Source: Salvia splendens (lineage: Eukaryota > Streptophyta > Magnoliopsida > Lamiales > Lamiaceae). From it: a stretch of 64,000 bases of DNA. This document shows positions 1 to 9,197 of the stretch, in pieces. Numbering within the stretch: position 1 is the stretch's first letter; each line of letters begins with the position of its first letter. The notes below the pieces were generated by a model, which was not told where the DNA came from, did not search any database, and was given only the letters and a program-made list of their open reading frames with translations. The stretch is from NCBI RefSeq assembly GCF_004379255.2, contig NC_056049.1:8432001-8496000 (forward strand). Direction: 5' to 3'. The position numbers were made by a program, and so were the translations under genes.

Positions 1-36
1 TCAAACCCAAAGTGCATATTCTTTGGGACGGGGGAG
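1..36. repeat. Right end of a Stowaway-type MITE (cut by window start)
   Basis: The first 36 bases end in the terminal motif GGGACGGGGGAG followed by TA, the reverse complement of the CTCCNTCCGTCCC end typical of Stowaway (Tc1/mariner-derived) MITEs. The rest lies outside the window. Confidence 0.6.
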
Positions 37-252
37 TATTACCTTTAAATAAAATGCAATTATAATGAGGTAGTGGAATGTGAAGTCTATTATCATTTAT
101 AGTAATAATCAACCGAGATTCTTATTCACAGACCGGTCGAAATGATAAAATGAGATTTCTATTCGCGGACAAATGGACTATTTTCTTAAATTTCATGCTC
201 AAAATAAACTCATTGATAGTGGGACGAAGAGAATATATATTAGTATGTGTTA

Positions 253-472
253 CTCCTTTCGTCCCCAAAGAATATGCACTTTGGGTTCGGCATGAGTTTT
301 AATGCAAAGTTGGGAAAGTAAGAGAGACGTAGAAAGAAAAAGTAATTAAAGTATTGTTGGTGGATAGTGGGCCCCACCTCTTAGAGTGAAAAGAGTTTCT
401 AAAATTGGAAATTGCATATTCTTATGGGACAGACTAAAAAGGAAAGAGTGCATATTGTCGTGGGTGGATGAA
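253..472. repeat. Degenerate Stowaway-type MITE
   Basis: The left end CTCCTTTCGTCCCCAAAG follows a TA. The right end near 472 is a diverged inverted copy with GTGCATATTGTCGTGGG. About 220 bp, non-coding, with the internal AAGTAAGAGAGA-type sequence also seen in other copies in this window. Confidence 0.6.
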
Positions 473-1080
473 TTATAATTATAGACTCTCTTGAAACTCA
501 TAGAGCTACGAGCCATAGGATTTATGGCCGAAAACGAGGAGGATATTCGCGATATGTTTATCACAGCCTTCAATAATAATATACATGCATGCATAGTCAG
601 AATTCATCCAACCATTTATTCTAAAATAAATTATTTTTATTTGTATTACGTTAGTCATAACTTATATAATAATTAATTACACACTATTAGACTTAGATAA
701 TTCATCTAATCATATAGAAATACAAATCCAATCAGGAAGTCCAACATATCAATATATCTCTAAATAAATCTTTGGTCATTTTCATAGACCTAATCATCTT
801 TTGTCATTTACTACATAGACCTAATAATCCTTTCTCAATTTCATTACAATAAGTCGAACTCCCACATCATTAACCTACAAATTTCTCCAAAAATAATAAG
901 AATGTATCATTCTTCAGGAAAGAAGAAAATGCCTTGTTATAACTTATTTATAGGAGTTAACATCATATGAATTAATTGCACCTACCTAAATATATGATAT
1001 TAATCTATTGGATTTTACTATATTAGCCTGAACATGTACATTTCTGATCGAATTTCTCAATCAACTGTTGCTAAATAAAT
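473..1080. other. AT-rich intergenic DNA
   Basis: No gene, RNA or recognisable repeat end is visible here. The short ORFs overlapping 346-676 have no family features. Confidence 0.5.
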
Positions 1081-1081
1081 A

Positions 1082-1320
1082 CTCCCTCCGTCCATGAAAT
1101 ATTGTCCAAATTTGACTCACCACAAGTTTTAAGAAATGTGAGTTAAAAATGTTAGTGGGATTACGGTCACACATTTATATATTATTTTTATAATAGAATG
1201 TGAGTGTAAAAAGTTGGTGGAAAGTAACGTACATTTACCAAAAATAGAAATAAAAGTAAAGTGGATAACTTTTCATGGACAGATCAAAATAGAAAAACTG
1301 GATAATATTTCACGCAGTAG
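1082..1320. repeat. Stowaway-type MITE
   Basis: The left end CTCCCTCCGTCCATGAAATA follows TA at 1080-1081. The right end is a diverged inverted copy (GGATAATATTTCACGCAGTAG). Non-coding, about 240 bp. Confidence 0.6.
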
Positions 1321-1721
1321 GAAATAATAAAATTGTGCATGGCCAAATAAAATAAGCTTGGAAAATGATGAGAAGCTTCATGCATAAAGTTAAATTCATT
1401 AAGTCGAGTTAGGTGTTGGTCGCACGTGCATATATAATAACAATATCCAACGTCGCATTAAGTTTCGAAATACAAACCCCATACACTTTGCCTTCCCTTG
1501 GTATTCTTTTATTTTCATTACAGTACATTTATAAATCGCAAAATACTTTTTTATCTCATTTCTTAATACACCATCTTTTTCTTTAACTATTCATAACATT
1601 TCACTACTTCATTTCTTTATTTTAAAAATACAATTAAGTTACTTACTTAATAACCTGAAGATTACATAATTAAAACTCTTAAAAATTAAAAATTACACAA
1701 CTCATAATCATAGTAAAACTA

Positions 1722-1932
1722 CTCCCTCAATCCATAATAGAAGCTCTTTTTATTTTCGTTCATCCCATAAAAATAACACACTTCTATTTTTGGTAACTCG
1801 TTGCTCTCAAATTAGGTTGGTCACATTCTGCACTAACAATATTTCAATTATTTTTTATACTTATCTTACTTTACTAATAATACATTAAAATTATTATCAT
1901 CTATAAAATTTATATTTTTTAAACGGAGGGAA
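1722..1932. repeat. Stowaway-type MITE
   Basis: Begins CTCCCTCAATCCATAATAG after a TA and ends AAACGGAGGGAA before a TA. Non-coding, about 211 bp. Confidence 0.6.
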
Positions 1933-2124
1933 TACATAATAAAATATTCTAAAAATTAAAATTACTGCAGCGGAGATCGTAGTGTCAGCGGGGAGGGCCA
2001 TTAGCCAAAGCCATATAAAATATTCCTATATACGGAGGATAGATTTTGGTTAGATAATAATATAATATGAAGTATAAAAATTATATTCGTATAATTGAAG
2101 TACATTAATTAAATATTAGAATAT

Positions 2125-2413
2125 CTCCATCCGTTCTATAATAGGAAACATATTTGGTGTGAGCACGGGTTTTACGAAATGTAAAAAAATAGTGAGACAG
2201 AAAAAATTAATGGAATATGAAGTCCACTTTCTATATTGATTTTATAATAGAATGTAAGTGAAGTGAGTTAGTGGAATGTGAAATTTAATTACAATTTATG
2301 ATAAAAGTTAAATATGATTTATATTGTGGTATAGACTAAAACAATAAAATATGACTCTTATTACAAGACATACTGAAACAGATAAAATGTAACTTTATTA
2401 TAGTACATAAGGA
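2125..2413. repeat. Degenerate Stowaway-like repeat
   Basis: Starts CTCCATCCGTTCTATAATAG. The interior resembles the other copies and the right side ends near TTATAGTACATAAGG as a weak inverted match. The ends are poorly preserved. Confidence 0.4.
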
Positions 2414-3550
2414 ATATATTTGAAGATTATTGAATGGATAGATTTGGTTAGATTCTATTAGAAAATACGGTCACGATCTCCCACTAATATTGTCTTACAT
2501 AAGCAAAATACAAATTTCTTATTTCTACTAGTATTTTGACTTTGAATTCTCTTAACATTCCAATATTTTATTGTGGCGGATTCAACAAAAATCAATAGAA
2601 TAATAATGCAAATGTATGATGCCAGAATCAAGAATCGTACTCACCAAAAATTCTGTTAAATTCAATTAAACTGTTAATAAACATAACTTTAAAATTAATT
2701 ATTTTAAAATGGGGAATGAACTTAATTTATAAGTAATATTTGTACAAGCGTCGTCAAGTCAACCCCTTCGGCCCCTCCCAACTCTGTCCCCTCACACACA
2801 CGCACACCGCGTATTTCAGTCCGTGTTTGGAATTTTATTATATACTCCATATTTTATTGTTTGGAGTAAACAATACAAGTCCCTGTTAAATAAAAATAAT
2901 TCTTATAATAGTTAATTAAGATCGTAATACAGAATCAAAGATTTCAATGTTTAACCAATAAATGCTCAAATAAAAGCTCACTATATACAAAACCGGCCCG
3001 GCCCCCACAACCCTACGCACACGCTCAATTTAATTAAAAATTATTATTTTTTATTTTTTATTGAATCACCAAAATAATTAATTCAGTCAAATCCCGGTCA
3101 AATTGGATCTTTAATGTCATTTATATCATAATTTTGACACTTTTTCCAAATTTTGTCCCATAATCTATGATTGTGGTGAAATTATGTATGATTTGATGGA
3201 AATATTACGCGGAAAAAATGTTCTGCTCCTCAAACGACTTCACTTAAAAAAAAAAGTAGCGTGAGAGACTCTTTTGCACGAGACTATTGAAAAACTAGCA
3301 AACTTATGACACATTTGGGTAATTTAAAATTTATTGGATTGAACAAAATTTAATCAAACTTTAAGCGTCAATTTACCATTTTTAACTAGAGACTAAATTT
3401 AAGAATTAGAAATTAATATTTAATATTTTAGAATTGGGTATTAAATTGTACATGTGTATTTATTGTGAGAGTGAATAACGCTTTAAAACATAGAAAGTCG
3501 GTTGTGACCCTCTACGTTTGTCCGAAAACAAATTCCTCGTTTCACACAAT
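2414..3550. other. AT-rich intergenic DNA upstream of the CxxC gene
   Basis: No ORF or repeat boundary recognised. A C-rich stretch lies near 2760-2815. This segment probably includes distal promoter sequence of the gene starting at 3738, but nothing specific supports a particular element. Confidence 0.4.
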
Positions 3551-3588
3551 TCAACCCTCAAAATTCAAAGCATACGACCAAAAACCCG

Positions 3589-3635
3589 CACGTGCGCTGT
3601 CTCCGCCCTTTTCCCATCTCTCACACCACACACGC

Positions 3636-3666
<31 letters not shown>

Positions 3667-3737
3667 CACACACGCAGTTCCCCAATATTTCCACAACTAC
3701 ACACAAATTCAATCAATCAATCGAGAGAGAGAGAGAG
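3589..3737 (+). promoter_or_regulatory. Proximal promoter and leader of the CxxC gene: G-box, AT tract, GA repeat
   Basis: A palindromic G-box core CACGTG sits at 3589-3594 within GCACGTGC. A TA-repeat tract at about 3635-3668 contains TATATATA and can serve as a TATA box. The leader ends in a GA repeat immediately before the ATG at 3738. G-boxes bind bZIP and bHLH factors in plants. The TATA assignment is an inference because the tract is a microsatellite. Confidence 0.5.
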
Positions 3738-4151
3738 ATGGGTTGGTCCGAAGCCGAAATCGTCTGCGCAAATCATCCAGACGAAATTCCACAGCCAGGA
3801 ATCTGCCCCTCTTGTCTGCGAGAGAGGCTTTCCAGAATAATCGGTAAATACTCCACCAATTACGATAGCTTTATTCCGTCTTCGGCTTCTCCGGTTTATT
3901 ACTACGCCTCTTCCTCCGCCGGATCTTCGCCGGGTCGGGGACGCAGCGGGCGGCGACACATGAGGGTGGCGTCGGATGTGATGGATTCGATTTATGTGGC
4001 GTTTGCCGGATTGAAGAAGAGTAGGTCGATGGTGAATTATGCGGCGGCGAGGGACGGCGGCGTGAGTGTTAATGTGAATAAAAAGAAGACGGGAGGGTTT
4101 TGGAATAAGCTGATGATGCGTTCAAGTGGAAAGAAATCTCTGTTGTGGTGA
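3738..4151 (+). CDS. Small CxxH-CxxC protein, OCTOPUS/DUF740 N-terminus-like, 137 aa
   Basis: An intronless ORF of 137 codons. The N-terminus has Cys10-x2-His13-x9-Cys23-x2-Cys26 followed by LRERL, matching the short Cys-rich 'CxxHP...G.CPSCLRERL' segment at the start of the plant OCTOPUS/DUF740 proteins. Those are membrane-associated regulators of phloem and vascular development and are several hundred residues long. This protein is much shorter and keeps only that segment plus a Ser-rich linker, an Arg-rich patch and a basic Lys-rich C-terminus (KKKTGGFWNKLM...GKKS). A longer in-frame reading from 3465 exists, but the ATG at 3738 is preferred: it follows a GA-rich leader and starts the conserved segment, while upstream codons cross promoter-like microsatellite DNA. 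No membrane helix or signal peptide is visible. Function is unknown; the metal-binding idea is inference. Confidence 0.75.
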   Translation: MGWSEAEIVCANHPDEIPQPGICPSCLRERLSRIIGKYSTNYDSFIPSSASPVYYYASSSAGSSPGRGRSGRRHMRVASDVMDSIYVAFAGLKKSRSMVNYAAARDGGVSVNVNKKKTGGFWNKLMMRSSGKKSLLW

Positions 4152-4658
4152 TTTTTTTTTTCTTTTTTTCTTTTTAATCGGTGAATGGATTTGGATGGAG
4201 CCGTTGAGCTCAATTTGTAGCATAGTATATAGTTTCCGTTCAATAATATTTTACTAGGGTTTTTTTGAGATTTATGTGGGAATGAAATTAAGAGTATGAT
4301 GGAGTATATTCCTATATTGCTATGTTTATTGGATGGAAAAAACACGATAAAAGTGGTGTAAATTTTTGTTTCTGTTGCGATTTTATTTGATCAATAAACG
4401 AGACATGAATAGGAAATAGAACAAATTAAAATAAGTATATTCTTATGAGACTGATTTACAAGATCTATTTTGTATATAAAGGTAAAATATGGAATCAATT
4501 TTTTTTTTAATTGTGTAATAATCGACGCTGATGTGAATTTATTTGATTAATAAATATAGATTGTGAATTTAATACTTTGTTTATAAGGTTGATTTTTCGG
4601 ATCTTTAATATCAACGATGTTAATCTTAAAAATTTTCAAGAATACTTCAATTTTATAC
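4152..4658. other. 3' flank of the CxxC gene
   Basis: A T-rich stretch follows the stop codon. Possible plant polyadenylation signals include AATAATAT near 4240 and CAATAAAC near 4391. No further gene is visible. Confidence 0.4.
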
Positions 4659-4912
4659 TCCCTTCGTCCATTATATAGGATTGAATTCTTTTTGGCCTTT
4701 AATTTGAGAAAATGATATTAGTAATAAATAGTTAAAATGAGGAAAAGTAAAGTAAAGAGATAATAATATAGAAGTACTCCTATTTATTATCATTTTCCCA
4801 TAGCTAAAGTGGAGAGAGAGTAAGTAATAGAAAATAATATAGAAAATAATCTATTTATTATCATTTTTTCAAAATCACAGTCGAAAAGAATCAATCATGG
4901 AATAGAGAGAAC
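4659..4912. repeat. Degenerate Stowaway-type MITE
   Basis: The left end CTCCCTTCGTCCATTATATA follows TA at 4657-4658. The right end is the inverted form TCATGGAATAGAGAGAA. Non-coding. Confidence 0.5.
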
Positions 4913-5518
4913 ATAAACTTCTCGATTAAAAATATTTTTTACTATATCGTATACTTTATACTATCAAATTAAAATTAATCTTACGAGTATTCTAATGAAA
5001 TCTTGTTGGCATCTGTACAGAGAATGAATTTATGTATTTTCGAATTGTATATGCATATTTAATACGATTGCCAATCGAACTATTTTATATCCCCCAATGC
5101 TTTATTCGATCGTGTGCTCGTTATATTCGTGTATATATAATGAACACGAAAGAACTTAGATTAACACCATTCACTTTTAATCTCATGAACCATATTTGGC
5201 ATTAGTTTTGATATGAAAGTTGGAGTTGGATTAACTTTAACCCTACCACACATCTATACATATAATAGGGTACTCCCACCGTGGCTCCGTCAATCAACAT
5301 TTCGTCCCTTTCATATTTCACCAATAAATTTTTCATTTGGTAATAGACTACATATTCCACTAACTTTATCTCATTCACATTTTTATTATAAAACATATAT
5401 ATAAAAGCAGGACCACCTTTTACTAACTTTTTCAATCAGCTTTCTAGTATATTTCTTAATACTTATGTCGGGTCAAAACTCCCCATATATTAGTGGACGT
5501 TGGATAGGCTTTGCTACC
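4913..5518. other. AT-rich intergenic DNA
   Basis: Nothing recognisable. Short overlapping ORFs on both strands near 5200-5435 look like chance. Confidence 0.5.
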
Positions 5519-5520
5519 TA

Positions 5521-5901
5521 CTTCCTCCATCCCATAAAAATAGGAACTTTGGGGGTGATATAAGTTTTAATACGAATTGGTAAAGTAAGAGAGAGGTAGA
5601 AAGAAAAGTGATTGGATTATTGCAGCAAAAAGGCGATTCTATCATCTTGGCGGCCCCCTCACTCCGGCCCGACATCATGTGAGGAGGTTAAATCAGGGTA
5701 CGCAGTAGCCCGTTAAGGGGGATGCCTTAACCCATTAGCTGCCAGAAGCCCATCTCCCAAGGCCTCACACTTGTGCCTGAGATATGGAAGCAACTACACG
5801 ACAGAAACAAATTTTGTTAGTGGAGAATGTGGCTCATCTTATAAAAAAGAAAAAAAACTTACAAAAAATAGAAAGGAGCTAATTTTATTGGATGGAGAGA
5901 G
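5521..5901. repeat. Stowaway-type MITE carrying a foreign insertion
   Basis: The left end CTTCCTCCATCCCATAAAAA follows TA at 5519-5520. The right end GGATGGAGAGAG precedes TA. The interior matches other Stowaway copies (AAGTAAGAGAGAGGTAGAAAG, then TTAGTGGAGAATGTGG) but is split by a GC-richer block at about 5623-5814. Confidence 0.65.
5623..5814. mobile_element. Unclassified GC-rich insertion inside a Stowaway MITE (SINE candidate)
   Basis: About 190 bp of GC-rich sequence interrupts the MITE between TTGGATTATTG and TTAGTGGAG. It has no ORF and no clear terminal inverted repeat, and its size fits a SINE. The reverse strand has a weak A-box-like TGGCAGCTAATGGG, but no convincing B box was found and the target duplication is unclear. 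It could instead be a captured fragment. Confidence 0.35.
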
Positions 5902-6251
5902 TATTTCGAAAGATTGCAATATTAATCCGAAAGTTTTCTTACTTTGTGAAACTAACAAACAATGGTGAAGTATAACGCTAAGTAGATCTAACGATGAGAT
6001 TAGTATTTGTTGCTATGTACATAAGGAGAAAGTTTCAAAAATTGTTAGTACTCCATTCGTTTTATAAGAGTATGCACTCTTTCCTTTTAGTCTGTCCCAC
6101 AAAAGTATACATTTTCTAATTTTGAAAACTTTCTCCTATCTATAGGTAGTCCACTAACAAATTTAATTTTTTTTTCTATTTCTCTCAAACTTTACCAATT
6201 ACTAGTATCACAACCTGCGCTATGCACGGGCCATATATTTTCACGTACTGA

Positions 6252-6644
6252 TTAAATATTCATAATAAAACTAATCAAAATAAGAACCAAAAGAGCAGCT
6301 TCCTGCTTCTGCACAAAAAGAGTCTGCTTTGCGTTCACAAGCCTGGTGCACGTCTTCGACGGCGTCGAACCTTTCTTGGAAGAACTCTTCCCGGGCTGCC
6401 AATGTATTTGCGATGTGGAGAAATAGCGGTCGCCGCATGCGGAAACGGCGACGGAAGTAGGTATCTCCCACACCGGGTTATCGCAAAAGTAGACGCGGAC
6501 TAACCTTGCAGCGGCTTCCTCCCGGTTACGATGGATGTAAGTCCGGGAGCGTCTTTGGGGCGGTGCGGCTTCCTCCGCCTCCCGGCGTCGATCTTCATCA
6601 AGTGATTCTTCCATTATTCGACGCATTTGCTCATATGGATCCAT
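6252..6644 (-). pseudogene. PIF/Harbinger transposase remnant (5' part, internally deleted)
   Basis: The reading starts at ATG 6644 (MDPYEQMRRI), passes TYIHRNREEAAARL and FCDNP, then shifts frame into TYFRRRFRMRRPLFLHI. This is the N-terminal helix-turn-helix-like region of plant Harbinger transposases and parallels the copy at 22706 (YIHRDREQAG, FRRRFRMRRPLFMRI). Past the region equivalent to residue 110, the sequence jumps to an FAQKQEAA-like motif that lies far downstream in the intact gene, so the whole DDE catalytic core is deleted. The 3' end of the unit is missing. The leader at 6645-6880 is nearly the same as that of the Myb-like gene at 7684. It cannot encode an active enzyme. Confidence 0.75.
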
Positions 6645-7052
6645 TAGATCATTTAAATTTGGAGGAAGAACAAAAGAGATGATTTCCGATAAAAATTGGA
6701 GAGGAAAGAGAGATGATTTGAGAGGATTAGATGTGTGTTGGTGTGTGAAATGAGGATGAAATAGGAGTATTTATAGAGTAAAAAAATAAAAAATAATAAA
6801 AAAATAAAACGGTCGAAAACGGTAATATTACCGTTTTCGAATTTTTAATTTTTTTTATTAAATTCAAATTTTAAAAAAATGAATTATTGCGTTAGCTGAC
6901 GAAACCCGCTTGCGGGCCGGTGAGTGGGCGTCATGCATGGCCCCAGAGCGCGCCACGTCGCGGGAGCGCGTGGCGAGATTGCGAGACGTCTCGCGCCCCC
7001 CGTCATGGAGGGACGGGACTCGTGAAACCCGCATAACGCGTTGCGAGTGGCC
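6302..7052 (-). mobile_element. Truncated Harbinger unit A (transposase type)
   Basis: The minus-strand 5' terminus is GGCCACTCGCAACGCGTT at 7052, preceded on the plus strand by TTA (7053-7055), fitting the 3-bp TWA target site of PIF/Harbinger. Inside are a GC-rich subterminal block, a TATA box (CTATAAATACTCC) and the transposase remnant. No matching second terminus was found: its 3' end is deleted near 6300. The terminal 180 bp form an inverted repeat with unit B. Confidence 0.6.
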
Positions 7053-7500
7053 TTATAATACTCATGTGCTTTATTATCTGCTCGATGAGAAGCTTTCATA
7101 AGAAGCCTTCATTCCATTGGACCATTATTCACCCAATATTTTTTGAGCAACAATACAACATCGATAAAAAAATGTAAATACATGACATGTGCCACTTTCC
7201 CTACAAAAAGGATAAAATAGTAATTTCTGGGCAAGTTTCACAATTGCCCCATTAGGCCACCCGCAACGCGTCACGCGGGTGGCCCGTATTCCGTCACGAA
7301 GAAAGGAGACAGCGGCGTAACGCATTGCGGCGCCCCGTCTCGTCCCCAGCCCGTTCCGTGTTCCGTCACGGCGTGACGAATGGCGAGACGTCTCGCCACT
7401 CGCCGAGGTGACGTGGCGCGCCCCGGCGCCATGCTTCACGCCCACTCGCCGGCCCGCGAGGGGGCATCGTCATGCTGACGCAATAAATCATTTTTTAAAA
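6870..7500. repeat. GC-rich inverted repeat between two divergent Harbinger units
   Basis: The left arm (about 6870-7052) and right arm (about 7255-7490) are reverse complements with differences. Shared landmarks are GCGTTRSGNGTGGCC at the outer tips, GCGAGACGTCTCGC in the middle, and CTGACGCAATAA at the inner ends. They are the 5' ends of units A and B facing each other across a 200-bp AT-rich spacer. Short ORFs in the arms are by-products of GC content. Confidence 0.7.
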
Positions 7501-9128
7501 AAAATCGAATAAAAAAAAAATTAAAAAGTGGAAAACGGTAATATTACCGTTTATAGCCGGTTTCTATTTTTTTTACTCTATAAATACTCCTAATTCATCC
7601 TCATTTCACACACAACTACACATCTATTCTTCCCAAATCATCTCTATTTCCTCTCCAATTTTCATCTAACATCTCATCACAAAATGTCCGGCGATGGAAA
7701 CTCCAGCGGTGGCGACTCCGGCGGGTGGGATCTCAACGCATTCGACGACTGGGAGAGCATGTACAACACATTGGGTGGTTCCGGTTCGTCGACGCCGGGC
7801 ACCCAGGGTTCTTCGATGCCGGGGGGGTACCAACCACCCAATTTTGACGTGGATGCATACGTCCGTCCCTCCGCCCCGCGGTATTCACAGGGATTATCCC
7901 AGATTCAGGAGGATTATTCCGTTGAACCCACTCCGGAAGAAGGCCGAGGCGGTGGAAGCTCTAGGGCGGAGGCGGACGAGGAGGAGGATCTAGGCCGGCA
8001 TCCGTACGGCCCTAAAGAAATGCTGGCGGGGTACAACGCCTGGATCAGCGTCTCGTACGATCCCATCGTTGGGAATCAACAACCCCGGAAGTGCTTCTGG
8101 GAAAAGGTTATCGAGGCCTACCACCAGATTAAGCCGAAGGGGTCCCGCCGCCGCACATATAAGATGCTCCGCACTCACTTTGACCCAGTCGACAGAGAGG
8201 TCAAACGATTTTGTGCCATCCACAAGAATGAAGTGGCTCATTACCAAAGCGGAACCACGGGAGCCGACATTCTGAGGTCGGCTTTACAAGTCTACTTCGA
8301 CGACACTGACAAACAATTCAAATATGTCGATGTTTGGGAGGTCGTCAAGGACGAGGAAAGGTGGGTCGGCGGTGTGCGGTCCAGCACGGGCTAGACCTCG
8401 AAGCGCACGAAGCACACGGCGAGTGGCCAATACTCGTCTGGTGAGGGCGGTTCGGGCAGCGGGCCACAAGAGTTTGCCTCGCACGAGGTTGAGACCCCGG
8501 CAGACGATACCGGGGGGTCCTCCCGTGGGCGCCGTCGGCCGTAAGGGAGAAATGCGGCGAAGGCGGCTAGAGGGAGGAGGGGCCGAGCTGAATCAAGCCA
8601 GGCGGGCTCGGGCTCGGGGGGACCCCCCAACTCCCTTATGGCCATGTACATGACCGCCACAATGGCGGACACTTCCCGCATGACGCCCGCCCAATGCCAA
8701 ACCTGGATTAACGGAATTACGTTTATGGCAGCACAACTTGGCATTCCGCCTCCTCACGGCTTCAGTGCACCTCCACCGCCTTCGGGGGATGATTCGCCGG
8801 TGGAGTAGTTTTTTTTATTTTCTATAAAATTATATTTTAAATTATGTCATTTTTTTGGGATTTTAATTATGTCTTTTTTTTATTTTAAGTTGTATTTTTA
8901 TTTTATGTTGTAATTTTATTTTATTTTTAATGAAGTGTGTTTTTTTTAATTGAATTTGGTTGGAAATAAAAATAAAAAATGAAATTGAATGAATAGTAAT
9001 TTAAGGGACGGTTAAGGGACGGAGAGTTGCAGGTTCCGTCCTTTAGTTAAGGGATGGAGTAAAAAAGTACAGTGGGGCCCGCGAATAGTAATTTAAGGGA
9101 CGGTTTAGTGACAGCATTGTGGATGACC
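7255..9128 (+). mobile_element. Complete Harbinger unit B carrying only the Myb-like gene
   Basis: The ends are GGCCACCCGCAACGCGTCAC (left) and the inverse of GGTCATCCACAATGCTGTCAC (right), flanked on both sides by TTA (7252-7254 and 9129-9131), a typical Harbinger target duplication. At 1874 bp it contains one gene, a Myb/SANT-like ORF, and no transposase. A TATA box (CTATAAATACTCC) lies near 7578. The right end holds two copies of GAATAGTAATTTAAGGGACG (about 8991 and 9084). Confidence 0.8.
7684..8808 (+). pseudogene. Harbinger Myb/SANT-like partner gene (ORF1), frameshifted
   Basis: An open frame of 236 codons (7684-8394) begins MSGDGNSSGG and has a Gly/Ser/Pro-rich N-terminus. A trihelix/Myb-like domain follows at about residues 110-165 (YNAWISVSYDPIVGNQQ, then FWEKVIEAYHQIKPKG) and then FKYVDVWEVV. 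In the family this protein binds element ends and helps the transposase enter the nucleus. After residue 236 the continuation is recognisable in other frames to a stop at 8806-8808, through a Ser/Gly-rich linker and a conserved C-terminal part with MTPAQCQTWI and GIPPP. At least two frame shifts therefore break it. No transposase gene lies in the same unit. Confidence 0.75.
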
Positions 9129-9197
9129 TTAGATATTTATAGATGTTTTAAAATTCGTGTCCAACCAAAAGTGGACTCTTAAGGGATGGAAGGGGTA

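Larger units (their letters stand above)
6202..9143 (-). mobile_element. Helitron-like element, non-autonomous, filled with Harbinger units
   Basis: Read on the minus strand, the element starts with TC (TCTATAAATATC, next to a host A) and ends with a hairpin-like GCCCGTGCATAGCGCAGG, eight bases, then CTAG and a host T. These are the hallmarks of Helitrons: 5' TC, 3' hairpin plus CTRR, insertion between A and T, no target duplication. Its own DNA appears to be only about 300 bp (9129-9143, 7053-7254 and about 6202-6290); the rest is Harbinger DNA. The 5' end is inferred mainly from continuity of the interrupted Stowaway. Confidence 0.5.
6051..9195. repeat. Stowaway-type MITE split by a nested 2.9-kb insertion
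   Basis: The left half (6051-6201) begins CTCCATTCGTTTTATAAGAG after TA (6049-6050). The right half (9144-9195) ends GGATGGAAGGGG before TA (9196-9197). The two ends are an inverted pair (TTATAAGAGTATGCACT against TTAAGAGTCCACTTTTGG). Joining the halves gives a normal Stowaway interior (CTTTACCAATTA, then TTTTAAAATTCGTGTCC), matching the copy near 61120-61150. The sequence between is inserted. Confidence 0.65.

Noticed and set aside
6884..7445. Several Arg/Gly-rich ORFs on both strands
   Set aside because: They lie in the GC-rich inverted-repeat ends of Harbinger units A and B, and their frames do not correspond to each other's coding strands.
8284..8744. ORFs overlapping the Myb-like gene on both strands
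   Set aside because: Shadows of the partner gene; the Myb-like frame continues through this region with frame shifts.
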